DNA from: Chitinophagaceae bacterium
Lineage (GTDB): Bacteria; Bacteroidota; Bacteroidia; Cytophagales; Cytophagaceae
DNA: 63,399 nucleotides
Assembly (NCBI GenBank): GCA_028288365.1
Contig: JAQBNU010000050.1
Span: 1-63,399, forward strand
Direction: 5' to 3'
How positions within the stretch are numbered: position 1 is the first letter of the stretch; the number at the start of each line of letters is the position of its first letter. The notes under the pieces are model-generated. The model worked only from the letters and a program-made list of their open reading frames with translations. It had not been told where the DNA came from and ran no database searches. The position numbers and the translations under genes are program-made. Positions 27,210 through 35,833 of this stretch are shown here, one piece after another.

Positions 27210-29741
27210 ATGCAAAATTCATCAACGTCATTTTTATTTATTGTCTTTTTACTTTTTTTTAATGGCCTTATAGCTCATGCTCAGCAACCGGGTAGCTTGG
27301 ATACTACGTTTAACAGCATCGGTTCTTTTGATGGAGCAATAAATAGTCTAGCACAACAGGCCGATGGAAAACTTATCGTTGCTGGTAATTTTAAAACACA
27401 CCGGTTTACAGCCATCAATAAAATAGCGCGCTTGAATTTGGATGGCAGTATCGATGCTAGTTTTCATACAGGCATTGGAGCAGATAACGCTATTCATGCT
27501 ATCATTGTGCAACCAGATGGCAAAATCATTGTAGGAGGATCGTTTATCAACTATAACTCAGCTGCCGTCAACTACACCACACGTCTGAATGCAGATGGAA
27601 GTAAGGATAATACGTTTACAACTGGTACAGCAGCCAATGACACTATCATTTGCATGGCCTTACAACCAGATGGTAAAATTCTAATTGGTGGAGCATTCAC
27701 TCAATTCAACGGTACAGCCTACAACAGGATTGTAAGATTGAATGCAGACGGAAGTCTAGATGCTAGCTTCTTGCCGGGTACAGCAGCGAACAGTGCGATC
27801 AATACCATCGTTCTGCAATCGGATGGTAAGATTTTAACGGGTGGCGACTTTACTCTTTTCAATTCCGTTAGTCAACATTATATCACACGACTCAATGCCG
27901 ATGGAAGCATGGATACTGGTTTCACCATCGGTACAGGAGCAACTAATCCTGTAAATGCTATTGCGCTGCAATCAGATAACAAAATAATCATTGCGGGTGA
28001 TTTCACGGGGTATAGTTCTAGTCTTCAAAATGGCATAGTCAGGCTACAGACAGACGGCACAGTAGACCATACGTTCAGCTCGGGTTCCGGACCTGCATAC
28101 CGCTCCATCAATTCGGTATTGATTCAGTCTGATGGAAAAATAATGGCAGGAGGAGCTTTTACATCTTTCAATGGAACAATTAAAAATTACATCGTACGAA
28201 TGAATGCAGATGGCACTTTGGATAATAGTTTTTCTACTGGTTTCGGATTTGATAATGCAGTCAATACAATACTTGAGCAAGCAGACGGTAAATTTTTAAT
28301 TGGCGGTGCATTTTTTTTATTGGATAGCCTAAACACCACGAGTTTAGCGAGGATCAATGCAGACGGGAGCAGCGATGCCACTTTCAATTACGAAAGTGGT
28401 CCGAATGAAAGATTAGTAGCAATAGCTGTGCAAAACGATCAAAATATTTTAGTCGGAGGTTACTTTAACAGATACAATGGCATTACGTGTAATTACATCG
28501 CTAGACTTACACCTGATGGAGATTTAGATCCAACATTTTCTGCTAGTGGTACCGGTGCAAATAATGATGTAAAAACCATTGTCGTTCAACAGGACAATAA
28601 AATTCTCATTGGCGGAGGTTTTACCATGTACAATGGTACTTCAAGACATGCCATTGCACGACTCAATGCAGACGGAAGTTTGGACAATAGTTTTGATCCA
28701 GGTACAGGTGCAAATGATTATATCGATCAAATCCTGATACAACTGGATGGCAAAATTTTGATATGCGGTTATTTTAATGCGTTCAACGGTGTTACTAAAA
28801 ACAGGATCGCCCGCTTGAATACAGATGGAACCATTGACAATACTTTTATAACATCTACTTCCGGAGCTAATGCAACCGTATCACTAATGCTTCTTCAACC
28901 GGATGGTAAAATTGTGATATCTGGACAATTTACTTCCTTTAATTCAGTCATTAGAAAGGGACTAGCCAGATTAAATACAGACGGTACACTAGATACCAGC
29001 TTTGATCCGGGAACAGGTGTAACCGGTGGTACAATGTACAGTCTCCTTTTGTTGTCGAGTGGCAAAATTCTTTGTGGTGGTGGATTTGAAACGTATAATG
29101 GCACTTCGGCAATAGGAATCATGCGCTTAAATACTGATGGCAGTCTGGATAATAGCTTCTCAAGCGGTACAGGAGTGAACTCTGGCATTGGCGTCCGATC
29201 TTTTGCCGTACAGGAAGACAGTCTGATCATTGCAGCAGGTGCTTTCACTCAATACAATTCCATCAATAGAAACGGAGTAGTCAGAATAAAAGAAGACGGC
29301 AGTATAGACTCTTCATTTGTAAATACAATAGATCCAATAGAGATCAATGTAAATGCAGTCGCTCTAATGGCCAATGGGAAAATCATGATAGGCGGCACAC
29401 AAAAAAGATACGGGGTAGGCAGCGTCAATTATGTTTGCCGCATCTACGGTGCTACAGAGACAGTAGTTACAGCCACTACAACAGCTGATGAAGATCAAGC
29501 GACGAACGCATTGAACTTTTATCCCAACCCAGCTAGTCATTTTGCATTGGTGGAAATGCCAGTAGATATGCAAGGTGGGAAATTAATGATTTACACGCTT
29601 CAGGGACAAGAAAAATACCAGGTGCAGCTCGACTCAGCCAACACTAAAATAGACCTGCAGCATTTTGCGCAAGGAATCTATCTATACGAATACTCCAATG
29701 CATCCAAAGGATTGATCAAAGGAAAATTTATTGTTCAGTAA
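27210..29741 (+). CDS. Secreted delta-60 repeat protein with T9SS sorting domain
   Basis: The 843-residue protein has a signal peptide (MQNSSTSFLFIVFLLFF..., cleavage after AHAQ). It then has fourteen repeats of roughly 55 residues, each centred on a QxDGKIxxGGxF strand followed by RLNxDGSxDxxF, which matches the delta-60 repeat (beta-propeller-like). The last 75 residues begin NFYPNPAS and are a type A T9SS sorting domain, so the protein is exported through the type IX system and probably attached to the surface. Biological role unknown. A paralogue with the same layout is at 54385-56955. Confidence 0.9.
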   Translation: MQNSSTSFLFIVFLLFFNGLIAHAQQPGSLDTTFNSIGSFDGAINSLAQQADGKLIVAGNFKTHRFTAINKIARLNLDGSIDASFHTGIGADNAIHAIIVQPDGKIIVGGSFINYNSAAVNYTTRLNADGSKDNTFTTGTAANDTIICMALQPDGKILIGGAFTQFNGTAYNRIVRLNADGSLDASFLPGTAANSAINTIVLQSDGKILTGGDFTLFNSVSQHYITRLNADGSMDTGFTIGTGATNPVNAIALQSDNKIIIAGDFTGYSSSLQNGIVRLQTDGTVDHTFSSGSGPAYRSINSVLIQSDGKIMAGGAFTSFNGTIKNYIVRMNADGTLDNSFSTGFGFDNAVNTILEQADGKFLIGGAFFLLDSLNTTSLARINADGSSDATFNYESGPNERLVAIAVQNDQNILVGGYFNRYNGITCNYIARLTPDGDLDPTFSASGTGANNDVKTIVVQQDNKILIGGGFTMYNGTSRHAIARLNADGSLDNSFDPGTGANDYIDQILIQLDGKILICGYFNAFNGVTKNRIARLNTDGTIDNTFITSTSGANATVSLMLLQPDGKIVISGQFTSFNSVIRKGLARLNTDGTLDTSFDPGTGVTGGTMYSLLLLSSGKILCGGGFETYNGTSAIGIMRLNTDGSLDNSFSSGTGVNSGIGVRSFAVQEDSLIIAAGAFTQYNSINRNGVVRIKEDGSIDSSFVNTIDPIEINVNAVALMANGKIMIGGTQKRYGVGSVNYVCRIYGATETVVTATTTADEDQATNALNFYPNPASHFALVEMPVDMQGGKLMIYTLQGQEKYQVQLDSANTKIDLQHFAQGIYLYEYSNASKGLIKGKFIVQ

Positions 29742-29863
29742 AAGTAAATCCATCTACTTTTAACTGTGCTATTTATTTGGAAGCACGGGAGGTGCATAGT
29801 TTTGAACCCGCTGGCGCCGATATCTATCGGTGCCTCTTCACATAGGGCATCTGCCTGGGCCCT

Positions 29864-30012
29864 TTAATTACAACGAATCCCTCTTACGCGAGCATCCGAA
29901 CCTATCAGCGCCGCAATCCACCAATTAACCGGCAATAGTCCAGGCTCGCTGATATAATAATCGCGGGCATATTCTATTGCCGATTTAATGCCAATTGATT
30001 TAGGATTATTAT
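29864..30012 (-). pseudogene. 3' remnant of an unidentified gene
   Basis: On the minus strand an open frame without a start reads PKSIGIKSAIEYARDYY... through a Trp-rich LPVNWWIAALIG segment to a TAA at 29864-29866, about 48 codons. The composition looks protein-like. It lies right after the SDR gene and resembles the tail of a degraded gene. I could not assign a family. Confidence 0.4.
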
Positions 30013-30765
30013 TTACTTCGCTAAATAAGTTAAGCCACCATCCACAAGAAGTTCCGCACCCAGCATAAACGATGAATCGTCGGAAGCCAGGAATACCGCT
30101 GTTTTGCCGATGTCAGAAGGTTGCCCAATCCGGCCTATCGGCATTCCATCCGCAAAGTGTTTTTTTATCGCATCAATTTGTTCTGCGGGAACAAACTTCT
30201 CAAATGCCGGTGTATCTGTTGTACCGGGTGTGATGACATTGGCTCTGATTTTTCTGCCTAACAGGTCACTTGAAAATGCTTTGGCAAAAAAGATGACAGC
30301 CGCTTTGGCCGCACCGTACAGCGTAAAAGAGGGATAGGCCCTGTGTGCGGCATTGGATCCGATCAGAATAATAGAACTACCGTCATTCATATAGGGGAGT
30401 GCTTTATGAACCGTGAAGTAAACACTTTTCAGGTTGAGGTCCATGGTCTTGTCATAGTCGGCTTCGCCAATAGTTGCAACAGTTCCTACAACTCCACCAC
30501 CAGCGTTGGCAACAACCACATCTATTTTGCCAAATTTTTCTGACGTCTCCTTGAACACTCTCTCCAGGTCGGAAAGGTTAGTGACATCGGCATTAATGGC
30601 TATAAAATTTTCTCCAAGTTGAGCCACAGAACGATCTAACGTTTCCTGATTTCTGCCGACAATAGCTCCTGTTGCACCTTCGTTTTTAAATGCTTCAGCA
30701 ATACCAAACCCTATACCGCTATTGCCGCCAGTGATCACGGCCACTTTGTTTTTTAGCTTACTCAT
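30013..30765 (-). CDS. Short-chain dehydrogenase/reductase (SDR)
   Basis: The 250-residue classical SDR has the cofactor loop TGGNSGIG (about 12-19), NAGGG after strand beta-4, the catalytic Ser in ILIGSNAA and YGAAKAA carrying the catalytic Tyr-x3-Lys. It reduces or oxidises an unknown carbonyl or alcohol with NAD(P). It follows a second SDR gene on the same strand by about 40 nt. A divergent HxlR regulator probably controls both. Confidence 0.9.
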   Translation of the reverse strand: MSKLKNKVAVITGGNSGIGFGIAEAFKNEGATGAIVGRNQETLDRSVAQLGENFIAINADVTNLSDLERVFKETSEKFGKIDVVVANAGGGVVGTVATIGEADYDKTMDLNLKSVYFTVHKALPYMNDGSSIILIGSNAAHRAYPSFTLYGAAKAAVIFFAKAFSSDLLGRKIRANVITPGTTDTPAFEKFVPAEQIDAIKKHFADGMPIGRIGQPSDIGKTAVFLASDDSSFMLGAELLVDGGLTYLAK

Positions 30766-30804
30766 ATTTTTATTTATTTAAATTGGTGATGAACTAAGTA
30801 AAAT

Positions 30805-31566
30805 TTAAAAACCATACAAACCACCCGAAACGGAAATGTTCTCTCCCGTAATCCATGCGGCATCATCGGAAGCAAGAAATACGGCCGCTTTAGAAACATC
30901 TTCGGGTTGACCTCTACGACCAAGCGGTGTATGGGTAATGAACATTTTTTCTGCCTCGCTACCTGTAGTAACGCCTGCATTCGTTGCACCTTCTGTTTCC
31001 GTAGCACCTGGCAAAATAGAATTGACACGAATGTTTTTTGCACCCAATTCTTTCGACAAGGAAATCGTTATGGCATTGATTGCCGCTTTAGTGGCAGAGT
31101 ATAACAAGACCCCCGCCATCGGAAGTTTACCTGCAACAGAGCTGATGTTGATGATACTGCCACCCTTATCACTAAACAGGGGCAAGGATTGTTGGATAGC
31201 CAGTGTCGCACCCAGAACATTGGTGTCGAAATGCTGGTGAAAATTTTCTACCGAGACCTGTTCAATCGGTACATATTGCTGGTGCGCTGCATTGTTGACC
31301 AAAATATCCAATGTGCCAAAAGCTTTCTTTGTTTCTTCAAATAGTCGGATGACATCGGCTTCTTTTGATATATCGCCTTGTACCGCAATGGCAATTCCTC
31401 CCTTGTCAGTTATCGTTTTCACCACTTGATCCGCTGCTTCTTTACTGGAAGCATAATTGATGACAACCTTTGCCCCTTCTTCGGCAAAGTGTTTGGCGAT
31501 AGCGGCACCTATTCCTTTTGAACCACCTGTAACTACGGCTACTTTGTTTGTTAATTTCTTCATCAT
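30805..31566 (-). CDS. Short-chain dehydrogenase/reductase (SDR)
   Basis: The 253-residue classical SDR has TGGSKGIG near residues 14-21, NNAAHQQ, a catalytic Ser in INISSVAG and YSATKAA with the Tyr/Lys pair. It ends in the typical WITGENISVSGGLYGF C-terminus. It is the first gene of a two-SDR unit facing an HxlR regulator 107 bp away. HxlR-SDR pairs often respond to reactive carbonyls or quinones, but the substrate here is not known. Confidence 0.9.
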   Translation of the reverse strand: MMKKLTNKVAVVTGGSKGIGAAIAKHFAEEGAKVVINYASSKEAADQVVKTITDKGGIAIAVQGDISKEADVIRLFEETKKAFGTLDILVNNAAHQQYVPIEQVSVENFHQHFDTNVLGATLAIQQSLPLFSDKGGSIINISSVAGKLPMAGVLLYSATKAAINAITISLSKELGAKNIRVNSILPGATETEGATNAGVTTGSEAEKMFITHTPLGRRGQPEDVSKAAVFLASDDAAWITGENISVSGGLYGF

Positions 31567-31640
31567 CGTATTTTTTTCTTTATTTGTTTCGGAAAGATAC
31601 TATCAATAGTTTATATTCGTAACCATTACAGTGTATTCTG

Positions 31641-31662
31641 GTTACTATTGGGTAACTACTAA
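31641..31662. promoter_or_regulatory. Candidate HxlR operator
   Basis: GTTAC-n6-GTAAC is an inverted repeat (31641-31656) followed by TACTAA. The 12-mer GGTAACTACTAA at 31651-31662 recurs exactly at 57583-57594 upstream of a DoxX gene. Similar TTACTA/TAGTAA elements precede the other HxlR gene. It lies between the SDR gene and the divergent HxlR gene, where autoregulation would act. Confidence 0.45.
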
Positions 31663-31673
31663 TTTTAAAAAAC

Positions 31674-32015
31674 ATGAGAGACGAGAACTTTTGTAATTCA
31701 AATTGTCCATTTACAAGAGCCATTGGCACTATTGGCAATAAATGGAAACCGATCATTATTAATGTGATGGGAACCCGTACGATTCGCTTTGGTCAATTAG
31801 ATGCCATCATACCCAACATCTCAAGGAAAGTATTAACCGAACAATTAAAAGAGTTGGAAGAAGATGGATTACTAGAAAGAATAGCCTATAAGGAATTACC
31901 ACCAAGGGTAGACTATAAGTTATCTGAAAAAGGATTAGCGTTTCTACCTATATTAGAAGCCATCAAAAAATGGCAAGGTAAGTTTGAGAAAATAGAAACT
32001 GTGAATAGTAATTAA
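31674..32015 (+). CDS. HxlR-family winged-helix transcriptional regulator
   Basis: The 113-residue protein shows the HxlR pattern: CNSNCPFTRAIGTIGNKWKP at the N-terminus with the conserved Cys, IRFGQLDAIIPNISRKVLTEQLKELEEDGL as the recognition region, and YKLSEKGLAFLPIL in the wing and dimer helix. Family members sense electrophiles or redox state through that Cys. It is divergent from two SDR genes and probably represses them and itself. Confidence 0.9.
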   Translation: MRDENFCNSNCPFTRAIGTIGNKWKPIIINVMGTRTIRFGQLDAIIPNISRKVLTEQLKELEEDGLLERIAYKELPPRVDYKLSEKGLAFLPILEAIKKWQGKFEKIETVNSN

Positions 32016-32164
32016 TTTAGCTTGTGTTTTTAAACAAAAAAAGAAAGCTGAAATCGTGTTGCTTTTTCTCTTTTATCGCGGAATTGCTGCTTCATAAAAT
32101 CCCCCGCTAGTATAAATAACTCATTTTAATATCCCATAAGTACAAAGTAAAAGAAATGTTGTTT

Positions 32165-32199
32165 ATTGTTGTCGTATATACTATATTTACAACAACAAT
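32165..32199. promoter_or_regulatory. Candidate MarR operator upstream of the VOC-EVE-MarR operon
   Basis: ATTGTTGT at 32165-32172 is inverted as ACAACAAT at 32192-32199, centred about 35 bp before the ATG at 32215. Its position over the promoter of an operon that ends with a MarR-family gene suggests autoregulation. Confidence 0.45.
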
Positions 32200-32214
32200 A
32201 TAAATAACTACAAC

Positions 32215-32577
32215 ATGAGACGATTAGAATTTGCCTCTCTTCAAGTAAGAGACTTAGAAGTTTCAAAAGATTTCTACACCAACAAATTAGGATTTGAATT
32301 ATCAGAAACGACCAATCCTGCAGCTTGTATTTTCAAGTACAACAAAGGCGAAGCAAGTTTTGCCATCAGAACGCCCATTGGAAATATAGACGGCAAAGAA
32401 TTGGGCATCGGTACATCACTTTGGTTTGCTATCGATGAAACAATTGAAGCATTACAAAGCCAATTGATTGAAAAGGGTGTCACACTTTTAGGCACCATCA
32501 ATCCAACACCTTTTGGTAAAACACTCCTAGCAAAAGACCCGGACGGATACGTGATTACATTTTTAGAACAGAACTAA
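32215..32577 (+). CDS. VOC-superfamily (glyoxalase/bleomycin resistance-like) protein
   Basis: The 120-residue protein has two beta-alpha-beta-beta-beta modules. The first strand FASLQVRDLEVSKDFYTNKLGFEL and the last TLLAKDPDGYVITFLEQ are typical of VOC proteins. Possible metal ligands are not all conserved, so it may bind rather than transform a small molecule. It leads a three-gene operon, with the EVE gene 12 nt later. Confidence 0.85.
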   Translation: MRRLEFASLQVRDLEVSKDFYTNKLGFELSETTNPAACIFKYNKGEASFAIRTPIGNIDGKELGIGTSLWFAIDETIEALQSQLIEKGVTLLGTINPTPFGKTLLAKDPDGYVITFLEQN

Positions 32578-32589
32578 AAATCAATAAAC

Positions 32590-33030
32590 ATGAATAATAG
32601 AGCAACAAAATATTGGATCATTGTGGCCTCCAAAGACCATGTTCAACATGGAATAGCAGAAGGATTTGCACAAGCCTGCCATGGAAAATCTTCGCCCTTA
32701 AAAAGAATGAAGAAAGGAGATTTTGTGATCTATTATTCAGGGAAGCAAATCCTAGGGAAGCCCGATAAATGTCAGGAATTTACAGCATTGGGAAAGGTAA
32801 TAGACGATGAAGTCTATCAGGTTCAAGTTTCGGAAGACTTTTGCCCTTCAAGACGAAACATTGAATTTTTGAAAAGTAAAGACATTTCCATTCTTCCTTT
32901 AATTGATGAGTTAGATTTCATTCCAAACAAAAAAAGTTGGGGTTATCCATTTCGTTTTGGTTTCTTTGAAATTAACTCACACGATTTCGATTTAATCTCA
33001 TCACACATGCTTCAATACCATTATGCCTAA
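32590..33030 (+). CDS. EVE-domain protein (UPF0310)
   Basis: The 146-residue protein fits the EVE domain, a PUA/YTH-like fold that binds modified bases. The start KYWIIVASKDHVQHGI, the MKKGDFVIYYSGK strand and the C-terminal WGYPFRFGFFEI are typical. Such stand-alone proteins are found near stress and defence genes. The stop lies 8 nt inside the MarR gene, so translation is coupled. Confidence 0.82.
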   Translation: MNNRATKYWIIVASKDHVQHGIAEGFAQACHGKSSPLKRMKKGDFVIYYSGKQILGKPDKCQEFTALGKVIDDEVYQVQVSEDFCPSRRNIEFLKSKDISILPLIDELDFIPNKKSWGYPFRFGFFEINSHDFDLISSHMLQYHYA

Positions 33031-33484
33031 AGAAATTGAATTTCATTTTAAAAGACCAAACGACAGTCCTGGTTATTTATTGGGGCAGGTAACCATGCTT
33101 TGGCAGCGCAAAATAAAAAAAGTTCTGGACCCATTAGACTTGACACAGACTCAATTTGTATTGCTGGCAGCTTTGGGTTGGCTTTCAAAAAAAAGCGATG
33201 CAGTGACACAAGTTGACATTGCCACTCAAAGCAATGCAGATAGAATGATGGTATCAAAAGTGTTGCGAACATTAGAAGAAAAAGCTTTTATAACACGACA
33301 GGAACATGAAACCGATACAAGAGCGAAAACCATTCGATTGACAACTAAGGGAGCAATCGTTTTACAAAAAGCCCTCATTGAAGTAGAAAATATGGACCTG
33401 GAATTTTTTGGTACATTAGAAACTAAACTTTCATCATTCAATAAAAATATGGTACTGCTGATTGACAAAAACAAGAACGAATAA
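33023..33484 (+). CDS. MarR-family transcriptional regulator
   Basis: The 153-residue winged-helix protein has the MarR layout. Dimer helices are at both ends, the helix-turn-helix is in VTQVDIATQSNADRMMVSKVLRTLEEKAFI, and a wing TRQEHETDTRAKTIRLT carries the conserved D-x-R. It overlaps the EVE gene by 8 nt and probably controls its own operon through the inverted repeat at 32165-32199. Confidence 0.9.
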   Translation: MPKEIEFHFKRPNDSPGYLLGQVTMLWQRKIKKVLDPLDLTQTQFVLLAALGWLSKKSDAVTQVDIATQSNADRMMVSKVLRTLEEKAFITRQEHETDTRAKTIRLTTKGAIVLQKALIEVENMDLEFFGTLETKLSSFNKNMVLLIDKNKNE

Positions 33485-33516
33485 AGGCGCTAGCATGGTG
33501 GAACGATTTTTTATCT

Positions 33517-33607
33517 GCTGGCACGAGCAGCCTGCTCGTGCTGCAAAGTACATAGAGCGTCCTACTCGGGGATACTTGAATAACTAAAGCAGGATGCTCG
33601 TACCAGC
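33517..33607. repeat. REP-like inverted repeat element
   Basis: GCTGGCACGAGCAGCCTGCT at 33517-33536 is inverted with two mismatches at 33588-33607. The left arm also holds the palindrome GCACGAGCA/TGCTCGTGC. Such palindromes resemble REP elements mobilised by RAYT-type transposases, none of which is encoded here. The remaining gap to 33769 shows no gene. Confidence 0.55.
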
Positions 33608-33769
33608 GGAATCTGTTGGAAACCTGTATCTGTAGGCATAGTGCACGCTTGCCGTATCGTTCGGCATAGGATTTGTTGACGGAGAAGATGAAGGATTCGA
33701 ATGAGGAATCGCTACCCGAAACAAGCGTAAACTCAATGGAGAATCTTTCCTGTACATAGACAAAGCCCC

Positions 33770-35218
33770 ATGAATCTGTTCTCCATTTTCTCAAAAAGAA
33801 AAAAAGTATTCCTGATGGGAATGTTTTTTATTTGCTCTACGCACTTATTTGCACAAAATAAGTTAGAAACCGACGAAGGAATGTTTACTGCGGTGGCTTC
33901 CCAGGATGTCAACACACGGAATGCCATGCTTACCGCAAGCCAATACCCTCAGGTGTTGAATGACATTGCACAGTCCAGGCAACGGTCTCAAGGGGCCTTT
34001 CAGTCATTGGTCGGAAACTTTGGCCGTGAAAAACAAGGTTGGTTTTACGAACTGACCCGTTATCCTGATTTGCTGCATAAGCTGGCCATCCAACCGCAGA
34101 AGAGCAGCAAAAGCGATATTTTTGCATTGCTCCCTAGCCAGGACAAGACGCTGCAGGATGCCGCCTGGAACCTCTACCGCCACCATCATGCAGACATTGT
34201 GGAAGCAGACAATCTAAACATCCAGGCACAAAATAATTTTAACTCTACCATACAGGGATTGGACTCGCATACACAGGATGCATTCCGTTTACTATCGGAC
34301 CATCCCGATGTATTGATGCTGCTGACTGACAATATTTCCCTGGCTGAAGATCTGGGACATCAGTACGCTGCGAACCCCAGTGGTTTTTCACATCAACTGG
34401 CACTGAAGCACGACAGCCTCGCCATTCAAAACCAACAGGAAATTGCCGACTATAAAAAACAAATGGCAGATAATCCGGGTGCACAGCAAGAAATGAATCA
34501 GGCCGCACAGGATTTTGCGAACAGCAACGGTTACATGCTGCCGAACAATCAAAACATTGGCAACAATTACTATTACGTCAACCCTTATTCTTACTGGTTT
34601 GGATACCCGTATTGGTATTCATCTCCTTTATGGTATCCCAACGCTTATTGGGGATCATTCGGTTTTAGTTTTGGTTTAGGTGGACTTGGTTACTATGGAT
34701 TTCCTGCCTATGGATATTCAAATTGGTTTTTCCATGGAGGTTACTGGAGATACCCGCATTTGTACAGGGCTTACGGTGCCTACTATAGAAACAACATGGG
34801 CGGGTACCGCGGATACTATTCACCGAATCATGCCTTCATGCAAGGTGCACATGATCACTTCACTCCCAATTACCATCCAAGATCTTCAAATTTCAATCCC
34901 GGCGTAAGGAATAATAACAATCCAAGAGGGAACTATGGAGGTAATGGGAATTACAACAACAGAGGCGGTGGCAATTACCAGGGTGGTGGTGCGCGTAACA
35001 ACAACTACTACCAAGGTGGTGGACGCAACAATTACCAAGGTGGTGGAGGCGGTATGAGAAACAATTATAACAACATGCCTCATAACAATTTCTCCGCACC
35101 TCATTACGGCGGCAGCTTTAATGGCGGGTTTGGCGGATCACGAGGTGGCGGCGGATTTGGTGGCGGTGGAAGAGGAGGATTCGGTGGAGGCGGAGGTCGC
35201 AGTGGTGGAAGAAGATAG
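33770..35218 (+). CDS. Exported protein with Tyr/Trp-rich core and Gly/Asn/Arg-rich tail
   Basis: The 482-residue protein has a signal peptide (...FFICSTHLFAQ). Residues 30-255 form a Gln/Asp-rich, helical N-terminal region. Residues 265-345 are dominated by Tyr, Trp, Phe, Pro and Gly. The last 110 residues are Gly/Asn/Arg-rich with RGG and GGG runs. I recognise no enzyme motif. The composition suggests an adhesive, matrix or phase-separating surface protein. No T9SS domain is evident. Confidence 0.75.
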   Translation: MNLFSIFSKRKKVFLMGMFFICSTHLFAQNKLETDEGMFTAVASQDVNTRNAMLTASQYPQVLNDIAQSRQRSQGAFQSLVGNFGREKQGWFYELTRYPDLLHKLAIQPQKSSKSDIFALLPSQDKTLQDAAWNLYRHHHADIVEADNLNIQAQNNFNSTIQGLDSHTQDAFRLLSDHPDVLMLLTDNISLAEDLGHQYAANPSGFSHQLALKHDSLAIQNQQEIADYKKQMADNPGAQQEMNQAAQDFANSNGYMLPNNQNIGNNYYYVNPYSYWFGYPYWYSSPLWYPNAYWGSFGFSFGLGGLGYYGFPAYGYSNWFFHGGYWRYPHLYRAYGAYYRNNMGGYRGYYSPNHAFMQGAHDHFTPNYHPRSSNFNPGVRNNNNPRGNYGGNGNYNNRGGGNYQGGGARNNNYYQGGGRNNYQGGGGGMRNNYNNMPHNNFSAPHYGGSFNGGFGGSRGGGGFGGGGRGGFGGGGGRSGGRR

Positions 35219-35225
35219 CATCGTA

Positions 35226-35264
35226 AAAAAAACAGTCACGTTTTATAAAGTGACTGCTTTTTTA
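35226..35264 (+). terminator. Terminator after the Gly-rich protein gene
   Basis: CAGTCAC (35233-35239) pairs with GTGACTG (35250-35256) and is flanked by A and T runs. It lies about 15 nt after the stop. Confidence 0.75.
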
Positions 35265-35373
35265 TTTATAGGATGCAATGCTTGTAATAACCGATGATTT
35301 CATTTGAAGAATGGAGGTATAAAATTACAATGGCCTCTTGTAATTCTATTAGGTCTTTACCGGATTTTTTTCT

Positions 35374-35440
35374 TTCCTCTCTGCTCTTATGAAGCGTAAT
35401 GTCCATGAGGTATGGGTATTACGCTTTTTGTTTTTTAGAG
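35374..35440. repeat. tRNA-Ser 3'-end/terminator repeat, copy 2
   Basis: The segment TTCCTCTCTGCTCTTATG followed by a hairpin (35392-35400 with 35418-35426) and a T-tract closely matches the end of tRNA-Ser at 26833. The first 34 nt differ at only two positions, while the hairpin loop has diverged. No complete tRNA is present. It may mark the far end of an inserted segment. Confidence 0.6.
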
Positions 35441-35833
35441 GACCAGGACAATGACATGAAATCTTGGCTCAAGTTGATCTGACATCGGCACGCCCCATGT
35501 GTCGATGTTTTAATAAACACGGCACTGTACGGGTTTTGTCCGAAGTATAAATGTAAGATCGTATGGTACGTATTGTATTTATACTATTAAATCCAGCTAT
35601 TATTATGAAACACACGATGAGTTTATCGTTAAGGATTGCCCTGTTGTTGGCGCAATTACTTCTTTTATTCGACCAACAAGAATTTTTAGTCCAGCCTATA
35701 CTTACAGTCGATCCTGAATAAAATCAATACAAAGTTTTACATAAACTATGGAAGGGAATGACTTATTGCTGTATGCTTTACTTAACCAGTTACACCTACA
35801 AAATAATTTTTAACATTTCAAAAAACTAAACTT
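35441..35833. other. Gap without a convincing gene
   Basis: Apart from a weak 38-codon ORF (35605-35721) with a leucine-rich stretch, I see nothing here. The segment before 35834 is AT-rich and probably holds the promoter of the next gene. Confidence 0.35.

Noticed and set aside
33438..33794. 118-codon minus-strand ORF overlapping the MarR end and the REP-like element
   Set aside because: It runs through palindromic repeats and overlaps two real genes; best explained as repeat sequence.
35374..35400. Second complete tRNA-Ser gene
   Set aside because: Only the last nine acceptor nucleotides and the terminator are present; D, anticodon and T arms are missing.
35605..35721. 38-codon ORF with a leucine-rich segment
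   Set aside because: Too short, with no ribosome-binding context or recognisable family; it could be real but cannot be supported.
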